Source: Acidimicrobiales bacterium (lineage in GTDB: Bacteria; Actinomycetota; Acidimicrobiia; Acidimicrobiales; UBA8190). Taken from it: DNA of 38,923 bases. Where the stretch lies: assembly GCA_030040015.1 (NCBI GenBank), contig JASHUM010000074.1, forward strand, positions 1 to 38,923. The letters are read 5' to 3'. The notes below the pieces were generated by a model, which saw nothing but the letters and a program-made list of their open reading frames with translations, made no database searches and was not told where the DNA came from. Positions 1-8,285 of this stretch are shown here, piece after piece. Position numbers and translations under genes: made by a program. Positions within the stretch are counted from its first letter, which is position 1. Each line of letters starts with the position of its first letter.

Positions 1-435
1 GCCACGACCGACGTCCTGGGTGAGTCGCTCCCGAGACTCACCGCGGTCGAGATCGACGCCGAGCTGGCCACCATGCTGACCGAGCGCTTCGCCTCGCGCC
101 CCTCCGTCGAGATCGTGCGCGGCGACGCCACCGCTCTCGAGTTCCCCGCAGGACGCTTCACCGGGGCCGCCTCTTTCACCATGCTCCATCACGTCCCCAC
201 CGCCGAGCTCCAGGACCGCCTGTTCGCCGAGGTGGCTCGGGTCCTGCGGCCGGGCGCGTCCTTCGTCGCCTCGGACAGCGTCCCGAGCCCTGACCTCGCC
301 GTGGGCCACGAAGGCGACGTCTACAACCCCGTCGATCCCGACACCTTGCCCGGCCGGCTGCGCGCCGCCGGCTTCGCGAAGACCACCGTGAAGCGCAACG
401 AGCTGTTCTGGGCGGCGCTGTCGAGGACGCCCTGA
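1..435 (+). CDS. Class I SAM-dependent methyltransferase, 3' part
   Basis: The reading frame is open from the first base, so the gene begins outside the window; 144 codons are visible. The retained part resembles the second half of a Rossmann-fold class I methyltransferase. It starts with the acidic strand-2 segment (TAVEIDAELA), which normally binds the SAM ribose. The VRGDAT element and a strand-4 segment with MLHHVP follow, as in UbiE/Methyltransf_11 proteins. A RVLRPGASFVASDS stretch matches the usual post-motif strand. The glycine-rich motif I would lie upstream of base 1. The substrate cannot be inferred. The next gene is convergent, with 37 nt between the two stops. An ATG at 73 lies inside the domain and is unlikely to be the true start. 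Confidence 0.85.
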   Translation, partial: ATTDVLGESLPRLTAVEIDAELATMLTERFASRPSVEIVRGDATALEFPAGRFTGAASFTMLHHVPTAELQDRLFAEVARVLRPGASFVASDSVPSPDLAVGHEGDVYNPVDPDTLPGRLRAAGFAKTTVKRNELFWAALSRTP

Positions 436-472
436 CCCTCGGTGGAGCCGACCAGGCCCGTCCCGTTGCCGC

Positions 473-1441
473 TCAGGCGCAGACGACGGGGACGACGGTC
501 TCGGTGAAGGCGGCCATCTGCTCGCACAGCTCGTCCACCGACCGGCTGGGGAAGCGCACCTGGATGTGGGACACGCCCAGCGCCACCCACCCCGACAGCG
601 ACTCGGCCACCACCTCGGCCGGGCCCGACACGGTGCCGCGGGGGAGCTCCCACGACGGCGTCCCGACGTGCACCGGCCCGGCCAGGGCACCGACGGCGAT
701 GGGCTCACCGGGCCGCAGCTCCCGGCGCAACTCGAGGAGCCGGGGCACGAGCTTCTCCATGTCGGAGCGCCTGGGCGTCTGGGGCAGCCAGCCCTCGCCG
801 CGCCCGGCCGCCCGCCGCAACGCCGCCATGGAAGAGCCACCCACCCAGATGGGTGGCCGGGGATGCTGGAGGGGACGGGGTGAGATCCCGAGGTCGCGCG
901 CCGGCCACGCCTCGCCCTCGAGGATGGGGAACTCCTCGGACAGCGCGGCGGCGATGCCGTCGATGGCCTCGTCGAGCAGCACCCCCCGCCGGGTGAAGTC
1001 GACCCCCTCCATGTCGAATTCCTCGGTGACGTGCCCGGCCCCTACCCCCACGATGAGCCGACCCGCCGAGAGCAGGTCCAAGGTGGCGAGCTCCTTGGCG
1101 GCACGGAGCGGATGGCGCAGTGCGGCGATGTAGACGTGGGACAACAGGCGCACCCGGGTGGTGAGCGCGGCCAGCCATCCCAGCGTGGCCGTGGTGTCGT
1201 ACCACGTCGTCCCCATGGCCTGGGCCAGCCGGCGGGGAATGGCGGTGTGGTCGCACACGGCGACGTAGAAGAAGCCGCTCTCGTCCGCCTGACGCGCCAC
1301 CCGGGCCAGCTCGTCGGGCCCGGCCGTCGTCTCCCACCCGTCCACGTAGATGGTCGACTGGGACTGGATGGGGAGTTGCATCCCGAAGACGACGGACCCC
1401 TCGGGGATGACGGGCGCCGGCGCACCGGGTGGAGCGGACAC
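473..1441 (-). CDS. LLM-class F420-dependent oxidoreductase
   Basis: The 322-residue product looks like a bacterial-luciferase-like monooxygenase TIM barrel of the kind that usually uses coenzyme F420 in actinobacteria. Supporting elements are the early barrel strand with QADESGFFYVAVCDH, the segment RLIVGVGAGHVTEEFDMEGV followed by RRGVLLDEAI, and the PPIWVGGSS strand. The frame stays open far upstream through the preceding gene. I chose the GTG at 1441 because a GAGGAGG ribosome-binding site sits just before it and it leaves a 17-nt gap after the upstream stop. It is the last gene of a minus-strand run with two acyl-CoA dehydrogenase subunits. Mycobacterial steroid loci also contain LLM proteins, but the actual substrate is unknown. 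Confidence 0.85.
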   Translation of the reverse strand: MSAPPGAPAPVIPEGSVVFGMQLPIQSQSTIYVDGWETTAGPDELARVARQADESGFFYVAVCDHTAIPRRLAQAMGTTWYDTTATLGWLAALTTRVRLLSHVYIAALRHPLRAAKELATLDLLSAGRLIVGVGAGHVTEEFDMEGVDFTRRGVLLDEAIDGIAAALSEEFPILEGEAWPARDLGISPRPLQHPRPPIWVGGSSMAALRRAAGRGEGWLPQTPRRSDMEKLVPRLLELRRELRPGEPIAVGALAGPVHVGTPSWELPRGTVSGPAEVVAESLSGWVALGVSHIQVRFPSRSVDELCEQMAAFTETVVPVVCA

Positions 1442-1458
1442 TGGGCTGACCTCCTCGT

Positions 1459-2433
1459 TCAGAGCCGCTCGGCCACGACCTCGGCCAGGCGCTGGGCCCG
1501 GCCGAGCCCGCGGGACACGAGCGCGGCCCGCATCAGGTAGAGATGGGCGGGGACCTCCCAGGTGAAGCCCATGCCGCCGTGCACCTGGATGCAGGCCTTG
1601 GCATTGGCGACTGCGGCGTCGCTGGCCAGCAGGGCGGCCCCGGCGCCGGCGCGCAGGGCGTCGCCGACATCGGGCTGGTCGATCGTGACGGCGGCGGCGT
1701 GCACGGAGGCTCGCGCCGTCTCGGCCCGCACCAGCATGTCGGCACACAGGTGCTTCACGGCCTGGAAGGACCCGATGGGCCGGTCGAACTGCCGACGCTG
1801 TTTGGCGTACTCGGTGGCCAGCTCGGCCACCGCACTCGCCATGCCCACCAAGAGGGCGGCACTGAGGACGAGATGGTCGCGCCACAGTTCCCGTGCCGTG
1901 CCGGCGTCGGCGACGACGGCGCCTTCGGGGATGGTGGCGAGCCGCCACAAGGGGGTGAGGGGATCGAGGCCGTGGTCGATGGGCTCGGCCTCGAGCGCCT
2001 CGGGGGGGAGTTGGTGCACGCCTTGTTCGTCGACGACGAGGACGGCGCCGAGCGACGCCAGGTCGGCGACCACGACGGGTAGGACCCGGCCCATCGGGGG
2101 CCGGTGCACCAGGCCGACGAGCTGCTCGCCGGTGCCGGCGCCCTTCACGATCCGGGCCGCGACGTGGGTGGCGACGAGCGGCCCCGGCACGAGCGCCCGG
2201 CCGAGCTCCTCGAACACGACTGCGGCGTGTGCCGTCCCGAGCCCCGCCCCTCCGTCGTCTTCGGCCAGGCGCAGGGAGAACACGCCCGCTTCGGCCAATG
2301 CGCGCCACTGGTCGGCGTCGACGACGCGCCGTCCCTCTCCGGCGCGCACCCGCTCGAGGGGGAACCGGCTCTGGCACATGCGGCGCATGGCCTCGGCCAG
2401 GGCGGCCTCGTCGTCGGAGAGCTCGAAGTCCAC
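1459..2433 (-). CDS. Acyl-CoA dehydrogenase, short (partner) subunit
   Basis: This 324-residue protein has the acyl-CoA dehydrogenase fold: a helical N-domain (MDFELSDDEAAL), a degenerate middle beta-domain, and a C-domain with RRQFDRPIGSFQAVKH and QVHGGMGFTWE. The last two segments normally contact FAD across the dimer interface. It is shorter than a typical 380-400-residue enzyme and is encoded 3 nt after a full-length dehydrogenase. This matches the alpha2-beta2 steroid-type enzymes (FadE/ChsE pairs), in which one subunit carries the active-site base and the short partner completes FAD binding. Within a locus carrying echA20 and ipdABC, desaturation of a ring C/D-derived CoA thioester is likely. 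The exact substrate and the equivalent FadE number cannot be set by eye. Confidence 0.85.
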   Translation of the reverse strand: MDFELSDDEAALAEAMRRMCQSRFPLERVRAGEGRRVVDADQWRALAEAGVFSLRLAEDDGGAGLGTAHAAVVFEELGRALVPGPLVATHVAARIVKGAGTGEQLVGLVHRPPMGRVLPVVVADLASLGAVLVVDEQGVHQLPPEALEAEPIDHGLDPLTPLWRLATIPEGAVVADAGTARELWRDHLVLSAALLVGMASAVAELATEYAKQRRQFDRPIGSFQAVKHLCADMLVRAETARASVHAAAVTIDQPDVGDALRAGAGAALLASDAAVANAKACIQVHGGMGFTWEVPAHLYLMRAALVSRGLGRAQRLAEVVAERL

Positions 2434-2436
2434 CGC

Positions 2437-3624
2437 TCAGCCTTTGGGAAGCCCGAGGATGCGCTCGGCGATGATGTTGCGCTGGATCTGCGACGTGCCG
2501 GCGGCAATGGTGCGCGAGAAGCTGTTGATCCACACGTCCAGAAGGCGGGCGTTGCCCAGTGGTCCCGAGCCGTCGTCAGCCTCGAGCTCGCCCCACGACA
2601 ACCCGGCTGCGCCGAGGAGATCCTGCCCGAGCTGGGCCAGGCGCTGACGCAGCTCGGAGAACGCGAGCTTGAACACGCTGCCGCCGACGCCGGGCACATC
2701 TGTGCGCGCCGCCTGCGACACGTTGCGCCGGGCCAGCCCCCACAGCGCGTCGAGCTCGGCGCCCAGCCGCCCCACCTGGGCCCGCACGGCGGCATCCTCC
2801 CAGGCGCCGGTGCGCCGAGCCAGGGCGCGCAGCTCGCCGACGAGCTCCATCGACTGCAGCAGCTCGCCGACGAAGGCCGTCCCCCGCTCGAAGCTCAACG
2901 TGACCATGGTGACCCGCCATCCGTCGTTCTCCTCCCCCACCCGATTGGCGACCGGAACCCGTACGCCGTCGAGGAAGAGCTCGGCGAACTCGTTCGAGCC
3001 GGCGATGGTGCGCAGAGGCCGGATGTCGATGCCGGGCGCGTCCATCGGCATGGCCAGCCACGTGATGCCCCGCTGCTTGGGTCCTTCGTCGCTGGTGCGC
3101 ACCAACAACTCGCAGTAGTCCGCCACCTCGGCGTGCGAAGTCCAGATCTTGGACCCGCTGACCACATAGTCGTCGCCGTCGCGCACGGCCCGGGTGCGCA
3201 GGGCGGCCAGGTCGCTACCGGCGTCGGGCTCGGAGAATCCCTGGCACCACACCGCATCGCCTTTCAAGATGCCCGGGAGGAACCGCTCGCGCTGCTCGGG
3301 TGTCCCTTCCACCACGATGGTGGGCCCGGCGTGGAGCAGGCCGACGAAGTTCACTCCCACGTACGGGGCGTGCGCCCGCTCCAGCTCCTCGAGGTAGACG
3401 AGCTGCTCGACCGGGCTGGCGCCTCGGCCCCCGACCTCGGCCGGCCAGTCGATCCCGGCGTAGCCGGCGTCGTAGAGCATGCGCTGCCACGCCGTGTCAT
3501 AAGCCCGGCGCGCCGGCCAGTCATGGGGTGAGGGCGCTGCGCCCAGCGTGGGGATGGTGTCGGTCAGCCAGGCCCGAAGCCCGGCGCGGAACGTCTCTTC
3601 CGCCTCGCTGTATCGAAGGTCCAC
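2437..3624 (-). CDS. Acyl-CoA dehydrogenase, long (catalytic) subunit
   Basis: The 395-residue product has the complete family architecture. The N-terminal helices start MDLRYSEAEETF. The middle domain contains VWCQGFSEPDAGSDLAAL and a SGSKIWTSHAEVADY segment. The C-domain ends AGTSQIQRNIIAERILG. The position of the medium-chain enzyme's catalytic Glu (YEGT) is Ala here (IAAGT). A Glu in helix G, in LSFERGT, matches the base position of isovaleryl-CoA dehydrogenase and the steroid ChsE-type enzymes. It is translated with the short subunit just downstream (3-nt gap), so a heteromeric enzyme is expected. The ATG at 3624 lies 12 nt after the stop of the amidohydrolase gene, so transcription probably continues from upstream. 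Confidence 0.88.
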   Translation of the reverse strand: MDLRYSEAEETFRAGLRAWLTDTIPTLGAAPSPHDWPARRAYDTAWQRMLYDAGYAGIDWPAEVGGRGASPVEQLVYLEELERAHAPYVGVNFVGLLHAGPTIVVEGTPEQRERFLPGILKGDAVWCQGFSEPDAGSDLAALRTRAVRDGDDYVVSGSKIWTSHAEVADYCELLVRTSDEGPKQRGITWLAMPMDAPGIDIRPLRTIAGSNEFAELFLDGVRVPVANRVGEENDGWRVTMVTLSFERGTAFVGELLQSMELVGELRALARRTGAWEDAAVRAQVGRLGAELDALWGLARRNVSQAARTDVPGVGGSVFKLAFSELRQRLAQLGQDLLGAAGLSWGELEADDGSGPLGNARLLDVWINSFSRTIAAGTSQIQRNIIAERILGLPKG

Positions 3625-3636
3625 GTGGAGGCGGAC

Positions 3637-4839
3637 TCAGGGGGCGAGGTGGTCCAAGCCGTAGAGCTTGATGGCGTTTCCCCGAACGATCTTGCGTTTG
3701 GCGTCGTCGTCGAGGCCTGCCATCTGACGCTCGGCGACCTCCTTGGTGTGGGGCCAGGTCGAGTCGGAGTGCGGATAGTCGGACTCGTAGGTGATGTTGT
3801 CCACCCCGATCTCCTCGACGGAGCGAAGCCCGTGGGCATCGTCGAAGAAGCAACCCGTGATCTGCCGGCGGAAATAGGTCGACGGCGGCTCGGGGACCTT
3901 GTCGGCCACGCCTCCCCAGGCCCGGTTCTCCTCCCACACGATGTCGGCCCGCTCGAGGATGTAGGGGATCCACCCGATCTGGCCCTCCGAGTAGGCCAGC
4001 CTGAGATCGGGGAAGCGCACCAGCACTCCGGAGAAGAGGAAGTCGACCACCGAGAAAGTGGCGTTGGTGTGGGTGAGCGTCGACCCCACGGCGGGCGGGG
4101 CGTCGGCAGAGGTCGAAGGCATCTTCGACGACGAGCCGATGTGCATGTTCACCACGGTCCCGGTCTCGGCGCAGGCGGCGAAGAACGCGTCCCAGTAGTT
4201 GTCGGGGTCGTGCACCGAGGGCAACCCCAAGAAGGGCGGGATCTCACTGAAGCACACGGCCCGCACGCCGCGACCTGCGTTGCGCCTGACCTCGTCCGCC
4301 GCCAGCTGGGCGTCCCACAGCGGGATCAGGCACAGGGGGACGAGGCGACCGCCCGAGTCACCGCACCACTCGTCCACCATCCAGTCGTTGTAGGCCTCCA
4401 CACAGAGCAGGGCCAGGTCGCGGTCCTTGGCTTCGAGGAAGGTCTGGCCGCAGAACCGAGGGAAGGTGGGGAAGCACAGCGACGCCTCGAGGTGGTTCAC
4501 GTCCATGTCCTCGAGCCGGGGCTTGACCTGGTACGCACCGGGTCGCATGTCCTCGTAGGTGATCCCCTTCATGGTCACCTGGTCGCGAGGCACCCCGGCG
4601 GCGGCGTCGAGACGCAGGAGCGGCCGCCGCAGCTCCTCGTAGTGCCACCAGTCCGTCGGCTCTCCCTCCGACCCGGGCTTCACCGTGAGCTTCCCGCCCA
4701 CGAAGGTGATCTCGCCCATGGGCGCCCGCACGATGCGAGGCCCGACGTCCTGGTACTTGGCCGGAAGCCGGTCGCTCCACACCGTGGCCGGCTCGACGAC
4801 GTGGTCGTCGACGGAGACGATGCGGGGGATCTCGGCCAC
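3637..4839 (-). CDS. Amidohydrolase-family (TIM-barrel metal-dependent) hydrolase
   Basis: A 400-residue amidohydrolase_2-type protein. It opens with IPRIVSVDDHVVEP, the variant D-x-H first-strand metal site of this family. Later barrel elements include the strand before PPFLGLPSVHDPDNY, NMHIGSS, the DLRLAYSEGQIGWIP helix, and the C-terminal ITYESDYPHSDSTWPH segment with the conserved Asp. Related proteins hydrolyse or decarboxylate cyclic and aromatic acids. The frame is open 49 codons further upstream. I prefer the GTG at 4839 because the conserved protein begins there and a -10-like TACACT lies 6 nt before it, suggesting a leaderless start. A 15-bp palindromic element overlaps the -35 position. 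The flanking dehydrogenase pairs suggest a catabolic role; the substrate is unknown. Confidence 0.83.
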   Translation of the reverse strand: MAEIPRIVSVDDHVVEPATVWSDRLPAKYQDVGPRIVRAPMGEITFVGGKLTVKPGSEGEPTDWWHYEELRRPLLRLDAAAGVPRDQVTMKGITYEDMRPGAYQVKPRLEDMDVNHLEASLCFPTFPRFCGQTFLEAKDRDLALLCVEAYNDWMVDEWCGDSGGRLVPLCLIPLWDAQLAADEVRRNAGRGVRAVCFSEIPPFLGLPSVHDPDNYWDAFFAACAETGTVVNMHIGSSSKMPSTSADAPPAVGSTLTHTNATFSVVDFLFSGVLVRFPDLRLAYSEGQIGWIPYILERADIVWEENRAWGGVADKVPEPPSTYFRRQITGCFFDDAHGLRSVEEIGVDNITYESDYPHSDSTWPHTKEVAERQMAGLDDDAKRKIVRGNAIKLYGLDHLAP

Positions 4840-4845
4840 CGCGGC

Positions 4846-4875
4846 AGTGTACCGAGGGATCTGACGGAGTGTCAG
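4846..4875 (-). promoter_or_regulatory. Putative leaderless promoter with CTGA-N7-TCAG operator before the amidohydrolase gene
   Basis: On the minus strand a -35-like CTGACA (4875-4870) is followed by an 18-nt spacer and a -10-like TACACT (4851-4846), then 6 nt to the GTG start at 4839. The -35 hexamer is the left arm of the dyad CTGACACTCCGTCAG (4861-4875). Nearly the same 15-mer, in the same geometry, precedes the thiolase gene at 7073-7087. A repressor bound here would block the -35. Promoter and operator roles are inferred from sequence only. Confidence 0.55.
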
Positions 4876-4877
4876 GT

Positions 4878-5900
4878 CTACCAGTCGACCGTCCCGAGCA
4901 GGCGTGCCCGGTGCCACCCGGGGTCTCCCCAGGCAGCACCGAGGCTCCACGCCCGTTTCATCCAGAGGTGCAGATCGTGCTCCCACGTGTAGCCGATGGC
5001 GCCGTGCACCTGCAGCGCCACCGAGGCAGCCAGAGATGCGGCGTCCGAGGCGGACGACTTCGCCATCGACACCCGTCGAGAGGCGTCGGGCTCACCCTCG
5101 TCGAGCGCCCAGGCGGCGGCGTAGACAAGGGGACGGGCGAACTCGAGCCGGATGAGGGCGTTGGCGAGATGGTGCTTCACGGCCTGGAAGGACCCGATCG
5201 CCTTCCCGAACTGCGTGCGCTCCCGGGCGTACTCCGCCGCCATGGAGACGAGCCGGTCGGCGACACCGACGAGCAACGCCGACGCGCCCCAGGCGCCGCG
5301 GTCGCACGCCGCCGACCACAGGGCTCTGCCCTCCTCACCGCCCGCCACCACCGCTCCTGTGTCAGCGGCGACCGCCGGTTCCCAGAGCCGCTTCGCCCCG
5401 TCGATGCTCCGTCTCAGGACGCCGTCGACCTCGCTCGCTTCCGCCACGCGCAGACAGCCGCCCGCCATGAAGAAGAGCAGCCCGGATCCGGCCACCACGC
5501 GCACCGGCATGCCCGGCATGGCCGGCCCCAGCACGGCGCCGCCGGTGGCCACGTCGGGCAGCCACCGCGCCGCCAGCTCCTCCCCGGGCGTGCCGCCCAA
5601 AGAGGCGAGGAGGGGCACGCCGACGGCCACCGTGTCGAGGAGCGGCTCGGGAAGGCCACCACGACCCGCCTCCTCGAGCAGCAGGACGAGGTCGACGAAA
5701 CCGAGGCCCAGGCCACCGTGCTCGGCGGGCACCGTCACCCCCAGCACTCCCATGTCGGCCAAAGCCCGGTAGCGCTCGGGCGACCACCCGAGCTCCGAGT
5801 CCCAGCTGGCACGCAGGTCTGCGGGAGTGCACTGCTTGTCGGCCAGGGCCCGCAGCTGGGCCCGGAACTCGAGGTGGTGCTCGTCGAAGGCGAAGTGCAT
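4878..5900 (-). CDS. Acyl-CoA dehydrogenase, short (partner) subunit of second pair
   Basis: A 340-residue acyl-CoA dehydrogenase-fold protein. The N-domain reads MHFAFDEHHLEFRAQLRALA and contains a VPAEHGGLGLGFVDLVLLLEEAGRG segment. The middle domain is divergent. The C-domain carries RTQFGKAIGSFQAVKHHLANAL and QVHGAIGYTWEHDLHLW, the FAD- and interface-contacting segments. Its ATG overlaps the TGA of the upstream long subunit by one base (TGATG), so the two are translationally coupled. Short length plus tight pairing fits the partner subunit of a steroid-type alpha2-beta2 dehydrogenase. The frame is open far upstream inside the previous gene, but the ATG at 5900 is where family similarity begins. 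Confidence 0.86.
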   Translation of the reverse strand: MHFAFDEHHLEFRAQLRALADKQCTPADLRASWDSELGWSPERYRALADMGVLGVTVPAEHGGLGLGFVDLVLLLEEAGRGGLPEPLLDTVAVGVPLLASLGGTPGEELAARWLPDVATGGAVLGPAMPGMPVRVVAGSGLLFFMAGGCLRVAEASEVDGVLRRSIDGAKRLWEPAVAADTGAVVAGGEEGRALWSAACDRGAWGASALLVGVADRLVSMAAEYARERTQFGKAIGSFQAVKHHLANALIRLEFARPLVYAAAWALDEGEPDASRRVSMAKSSASDAASLAASVALQVHGAIGYTWEHDLHLWMKRAWSLGAAWGDPGWHRARLLGTVDW

Positions 5901-7060
5901 CAGGGCCGGGGAAGGCCGAGCACGCGCTCGGCCACGACGTTGCGCTGGATCTCGTTGGTCCCGGCGTAGATGGGCCCGGCCAGGGCGAAGAGATAGCCGT
6001 CGAGCCAGGCACCGGGACGGTCCTCTTCGTCGAGCAATTCGGCGTCGGCACCGAGCAGCTCCAGGGCGGTGCGCTGGATGGCCAGGTCGGTCTCGGACCA
6101 GAACACCTTGTTCATGGAGGCCTCGGCACCGACCTGCCCCCCGGCGAGGACCTTGGTCGCCGTCCAGTAGGTGTGCAGCCGGTACGCCTCGGCGTCCACC
6201 AGGCACCGAGCGACGGCGTCGCCCAGTCTCGCAGCGCGCGCCGGATGGTCGCCGGCGCGCTGGTGGTAGAGCGACTCGAGCCGTCCGGCCGCCTCGGTGT
6301 ACCGAGCCGGGCTCCGCAGCGACAACCCGCGCTCGGACCCGGCGGTGGCCATGGCGACCCCCCAACCCTCGTGCACCTCGCCGAGCACCTGTGCGTCGGG
6401 CACCACCACGTCCTCGAAGAACACCTCGGCGAACCCCGTCTCGCCGTCGAGCTGGGCGATGGGGCGCACGGTGACGCCGGGGGCGTCGAGGGGCACGAGG
6501 AAGTAGGTGAGCCCCCGGTGCCGCTCGGCTTCCGGGTCGGTGCGGAACAGCCCGAACAGCCAGTCGGCGAAGGCCCCGCGCGAGCACCACGTCTTCTGAC
6601 CGGACAGCACCCAGTCACCGCCGCCGCGTTCGGCCCGGCTGCGGATGGCGGCCAGGTCGCTCCCGGCGTCGGGCTCCGACCACCCCTGGCACCAGATCTC
6701 CTCGCCCGAGGCCATGGGCGGCAGGTAGCGGTCCTTCTGCTCGTCGGTGCCGAACTCGAACAACGTGGGAGCGAGGAGGAAGATCCCGTTCTGCCCCACC
6801 CGGGTGGGCGCCTGGACCCGGTAGTACTCCTCCTCGAACACCAGCCATTCGAGGAGTCCCAGACCACGGCCGCCATAGCGCTCGGGCCACGACACGACGG
6901 ACCATCGCGCCTCGAACATGGTTCGCTCCCAGGCGCGGTGTGCCTCGAACCCTTCGGGGGTGTCGAGAGAGGGCAGCTTCGGCGAAGGCACGTTCGACTC
7001 GAGCCACGACCGGGCTTCCCGCCGGAAGCGCTCCTGCTCGTCGCCGAAGCGGAGGTCCAT
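5900..7060 (-). CDS. Acyl-CoA dehydrogenase, long (catalytic) subunit of second pair
   Basis: The 386-residue protein has full family features: N-domain MDLRFGDEQERF, middle-domain IWCQGWSEPDAGSDLAAI and SGQKTWCSRGAFADW, and a C-terminal IYAGTNEIQRNVVAERVLG. As in the other long subunit, the usual YEGT glutamate is Ala (YAGT). A helix-G Glu is present in GSERGLSL and is the probable catalytic base. It starts at an ATG 47 nt from the divergent thiolase start, and the shared upstream region contains a 15-bp dyad. This is the first gene of a minus-strand catabolic run (two dehydrogenase pairs, amidohydrolase, LLM protein), although the amidohydrolase may have its own promoter. Confidence 0.88.
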   Translation of the reverse strand: MDLRFGDEQERFRREARSWLESNVPSPKLPSLDTPEGFEAHRAWERTMFEARWSVVSWPERYGGRGLGLLEWLVFEEEYYRVQAPTRVGQNGIFLLAPTLFEFGTDEQKDRYLPPMASGEEIWCQGWSEPDAGSDLAAIRSRAERGGGDWVLSGQKTWCSRGAFADWLFGLFRTDPEAERHRGLTYFLVPLDAPGVTVRPIAQLDGETGFAEVFFEDVVVPDAQVLGEVHEGWGVAMATAGSERGLSLRSPARYTEAAGRLESLYHQRAGDHPARAARLGDAVARCLVDAEAYRLHTYWTATKVLAGGQVGAEASMNKVFWSETDLAIQRTALELLGADAELLDEEDRPGAWLDGYLFALAGPIYAGTNEIQRNVVAERVLGLPRP

Positions 7061-7069
7061 GGAGCCTTG

Positions 7070-7102
7070 AATCTGACACAGCCTCAGATCCCGGGCAACA
7101 AT
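7070..7102. promoter_or_regulatory. Divergent promoter region with CTGA-N7-TCAG operator
   Basis: The dyad CTGACACAGCCTCAG (7073-7087) lies between divergent acyl-CoA dehydrogenase and thiolase genes. On the plus strand CTGACA (7073-7078), an 18-nt spacer and AACAAT (7097-7102) end 5 nt before the thiolase ATG, so this may be a leaderless promoter. On the minus strand TTGCCC (7098-7093) and CAGATT (7075-7070), 17 nt apart, could serve the dehydrogenase gene. One regulator bound at the dyad could therefore control both directions. The site closely resembles the one at 4861-4875. Confidence 0.55.
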
Positions 7103-7107
7103 GGGAC

Positions 7108-8280
7108 ATGGCGCATGCAGTGATCGTCGACGCCGTGCGCACTCCGGTGGGCAGGCGCGGCGGTCGCTTGTCGGGATGGCATCCCGTCGACCTGGCCGCC
7201 GAGGCCCTGAAGGCCCTGGTGTCGCGCAACGACCTCGACCCGGCACTCGTCGAGGACGTGATCCTGGGCTGCACCATGACCGTGGGCGAGCAGGCCATGA
7301 ACATCGCCCGCAACGCCGCCCTCGCCGCCGGCTTCCCCGAGTCGGTGCCCGGCACCACCGTCGACCGCCAATGCGGCTCGGCCCAGCAAGCGATCCACTT
7401 CGCCGCTCAGGCCGTCGTGTCCGGAGCCATGGAGGTGGTGATCGGTGGCGGGGTCGAGTCGATGACGCGCGTCCCCATCGGCGCCACCACCGACCCCGGC
7501 CCCGGGGAGGCCTACGGGCCCTCGTACCGGCGGCGCTTCGCCCTCGTCCACCAAGGCGAGTGCGCCGAGGAGATCGCCCGGCGCTGGAGCGTGGGCCGCG
7601 AGGAGATGGACGCGCTCGCCTTGGAGTCACACCGCCGGGCGGCGACGGCTCAGGACGAAGGGCGCTTCGACCACGAGATCGTCCCCCTCACCGCCAAGGT
7701 GTTCGGTGCCGAGGACGATGACAGTGGCGAGTCGCTGTCCTACGACGAGGGGGTGCGACGCGACACGAGCATGGAGAAGCTGGCGTCGTTGAAGCCGGCG
7801 TTCCGGGAGGACGGCCAGGTCACTGCGGGCAGCTCGTCGCAGATCTCCGACGGCGCCGCCGCCGTGTTGGTCATGAGCGAGGAGCGTGCCCAGGCCCTCG
7901 GGCTCGTCCCGAGGGCGCGCTTCTCCGCCATGGCGGTGGCGGCCAACGATCCGGAGATCATGCTGACCGCCCCCATCCCGGCGACGCGCCTCATCCTGGA
8001 GAAGGCCAAGATGGCGCTCGAGGACTTCGACGTCGTGGAGATCAACGAGGCCTTCGCCTCGGTGGTGCTGGCCTGGGGACGCGAGTTCCACCCCGACATG
8101 GCCAAGGTCAACCCCAACGGCGGTGCCATCGCCATCGGCCATCCCACCGGGTGCTCCGGGGCGCGCATCATGGCCACGCTCTTGAACGAGCTCGAGCGCA
8201 CCGGGGGCCGCTTCGGGCTGCAGACGATGTGCGAGGGCGGTGGCCAGGCCAACGCCACCGTCATCGAACGTCTGGGCTGA
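7108..8280 (+). CDS. Acetyl-CoA acyltransferase (thiolase), FadA6-like
   Basis: A 390-residue thiolase starting MAHAVIVDAVRTPVG. The nucleophilic Cys lies in TTVDRQCGSAQQAIHFAAQAV. The active-site His is in NPNGGAIAIGHPTGCSGAR, and the second catalytic Cys is in QTMCEGGGQANATVIERL. NEAF is also present. All catalytic residues are intact, so the product should cleave 3-oxoacyl-CoA with CoA. Sequence style and neighbours resemble mycobacterial FadA6, which acts after IpdAB in steroid ring C/D degradation. That specific assignment is from memory and context, so I leave the symbol empty. No Shine-Dalgarno is visible, but a promoter-like pair ends 5 nt before the ATG, so a leaderless mRNA is plausible. 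It converges on marR with 5 nt between stops. Confidence 0.9.
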   Translation: MAHAVIVDAVRTPVGRRGGRLSGWHPVDLAAEALKALVSRNDLDPALVEDVILGCTMTVGEQAMNIARNAALAAGFPESVPGTTVDRQCGSAQQAIHFAAQAVVSGAMEVVIGGGVESMTRVPIGATTDPGPGEAYGPSYRRRFALVHQGECAEEIARRWSVGREEMDALALESHRRAATAQDEGRFDHEIVPLTAKVFGAEDDDSGESLSYDEGVRRDTSMEKLASLKPAFREDGQVTAGSSSQISDGAAAVLVMSEERAQALGLVPRARFSAMAVAANDPEIMLTAPIPATRLILEKAKMALEDFDVVEINEAFASVVLAWGREFHPDMAKVNPNGGAIAIGHPTGCSGARIMATLLNELERTGGRFGLQTMCEGGGQANATVIERLG

Positions 8281-8285
8281 GCTCC

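Noticed and set aside
473-2533. A continuous 686-codon minus-strand frame suggesting an acyl-CoA dehydrogenase-LLM fusion
   Set aside because: The upstream part is a shifted-frame reading of the dehydrogenase gene, full of Arg and Pro; the LLM protein has its own GTG and ribosome-binding site at 1441.
4840-4986. A 49-codon N-terminal extension of the amidohydrolase
   Set aside because: It overlaps the end of the dehydrogenase gene, has no family similarity, and crosses the putative promoter and operator.
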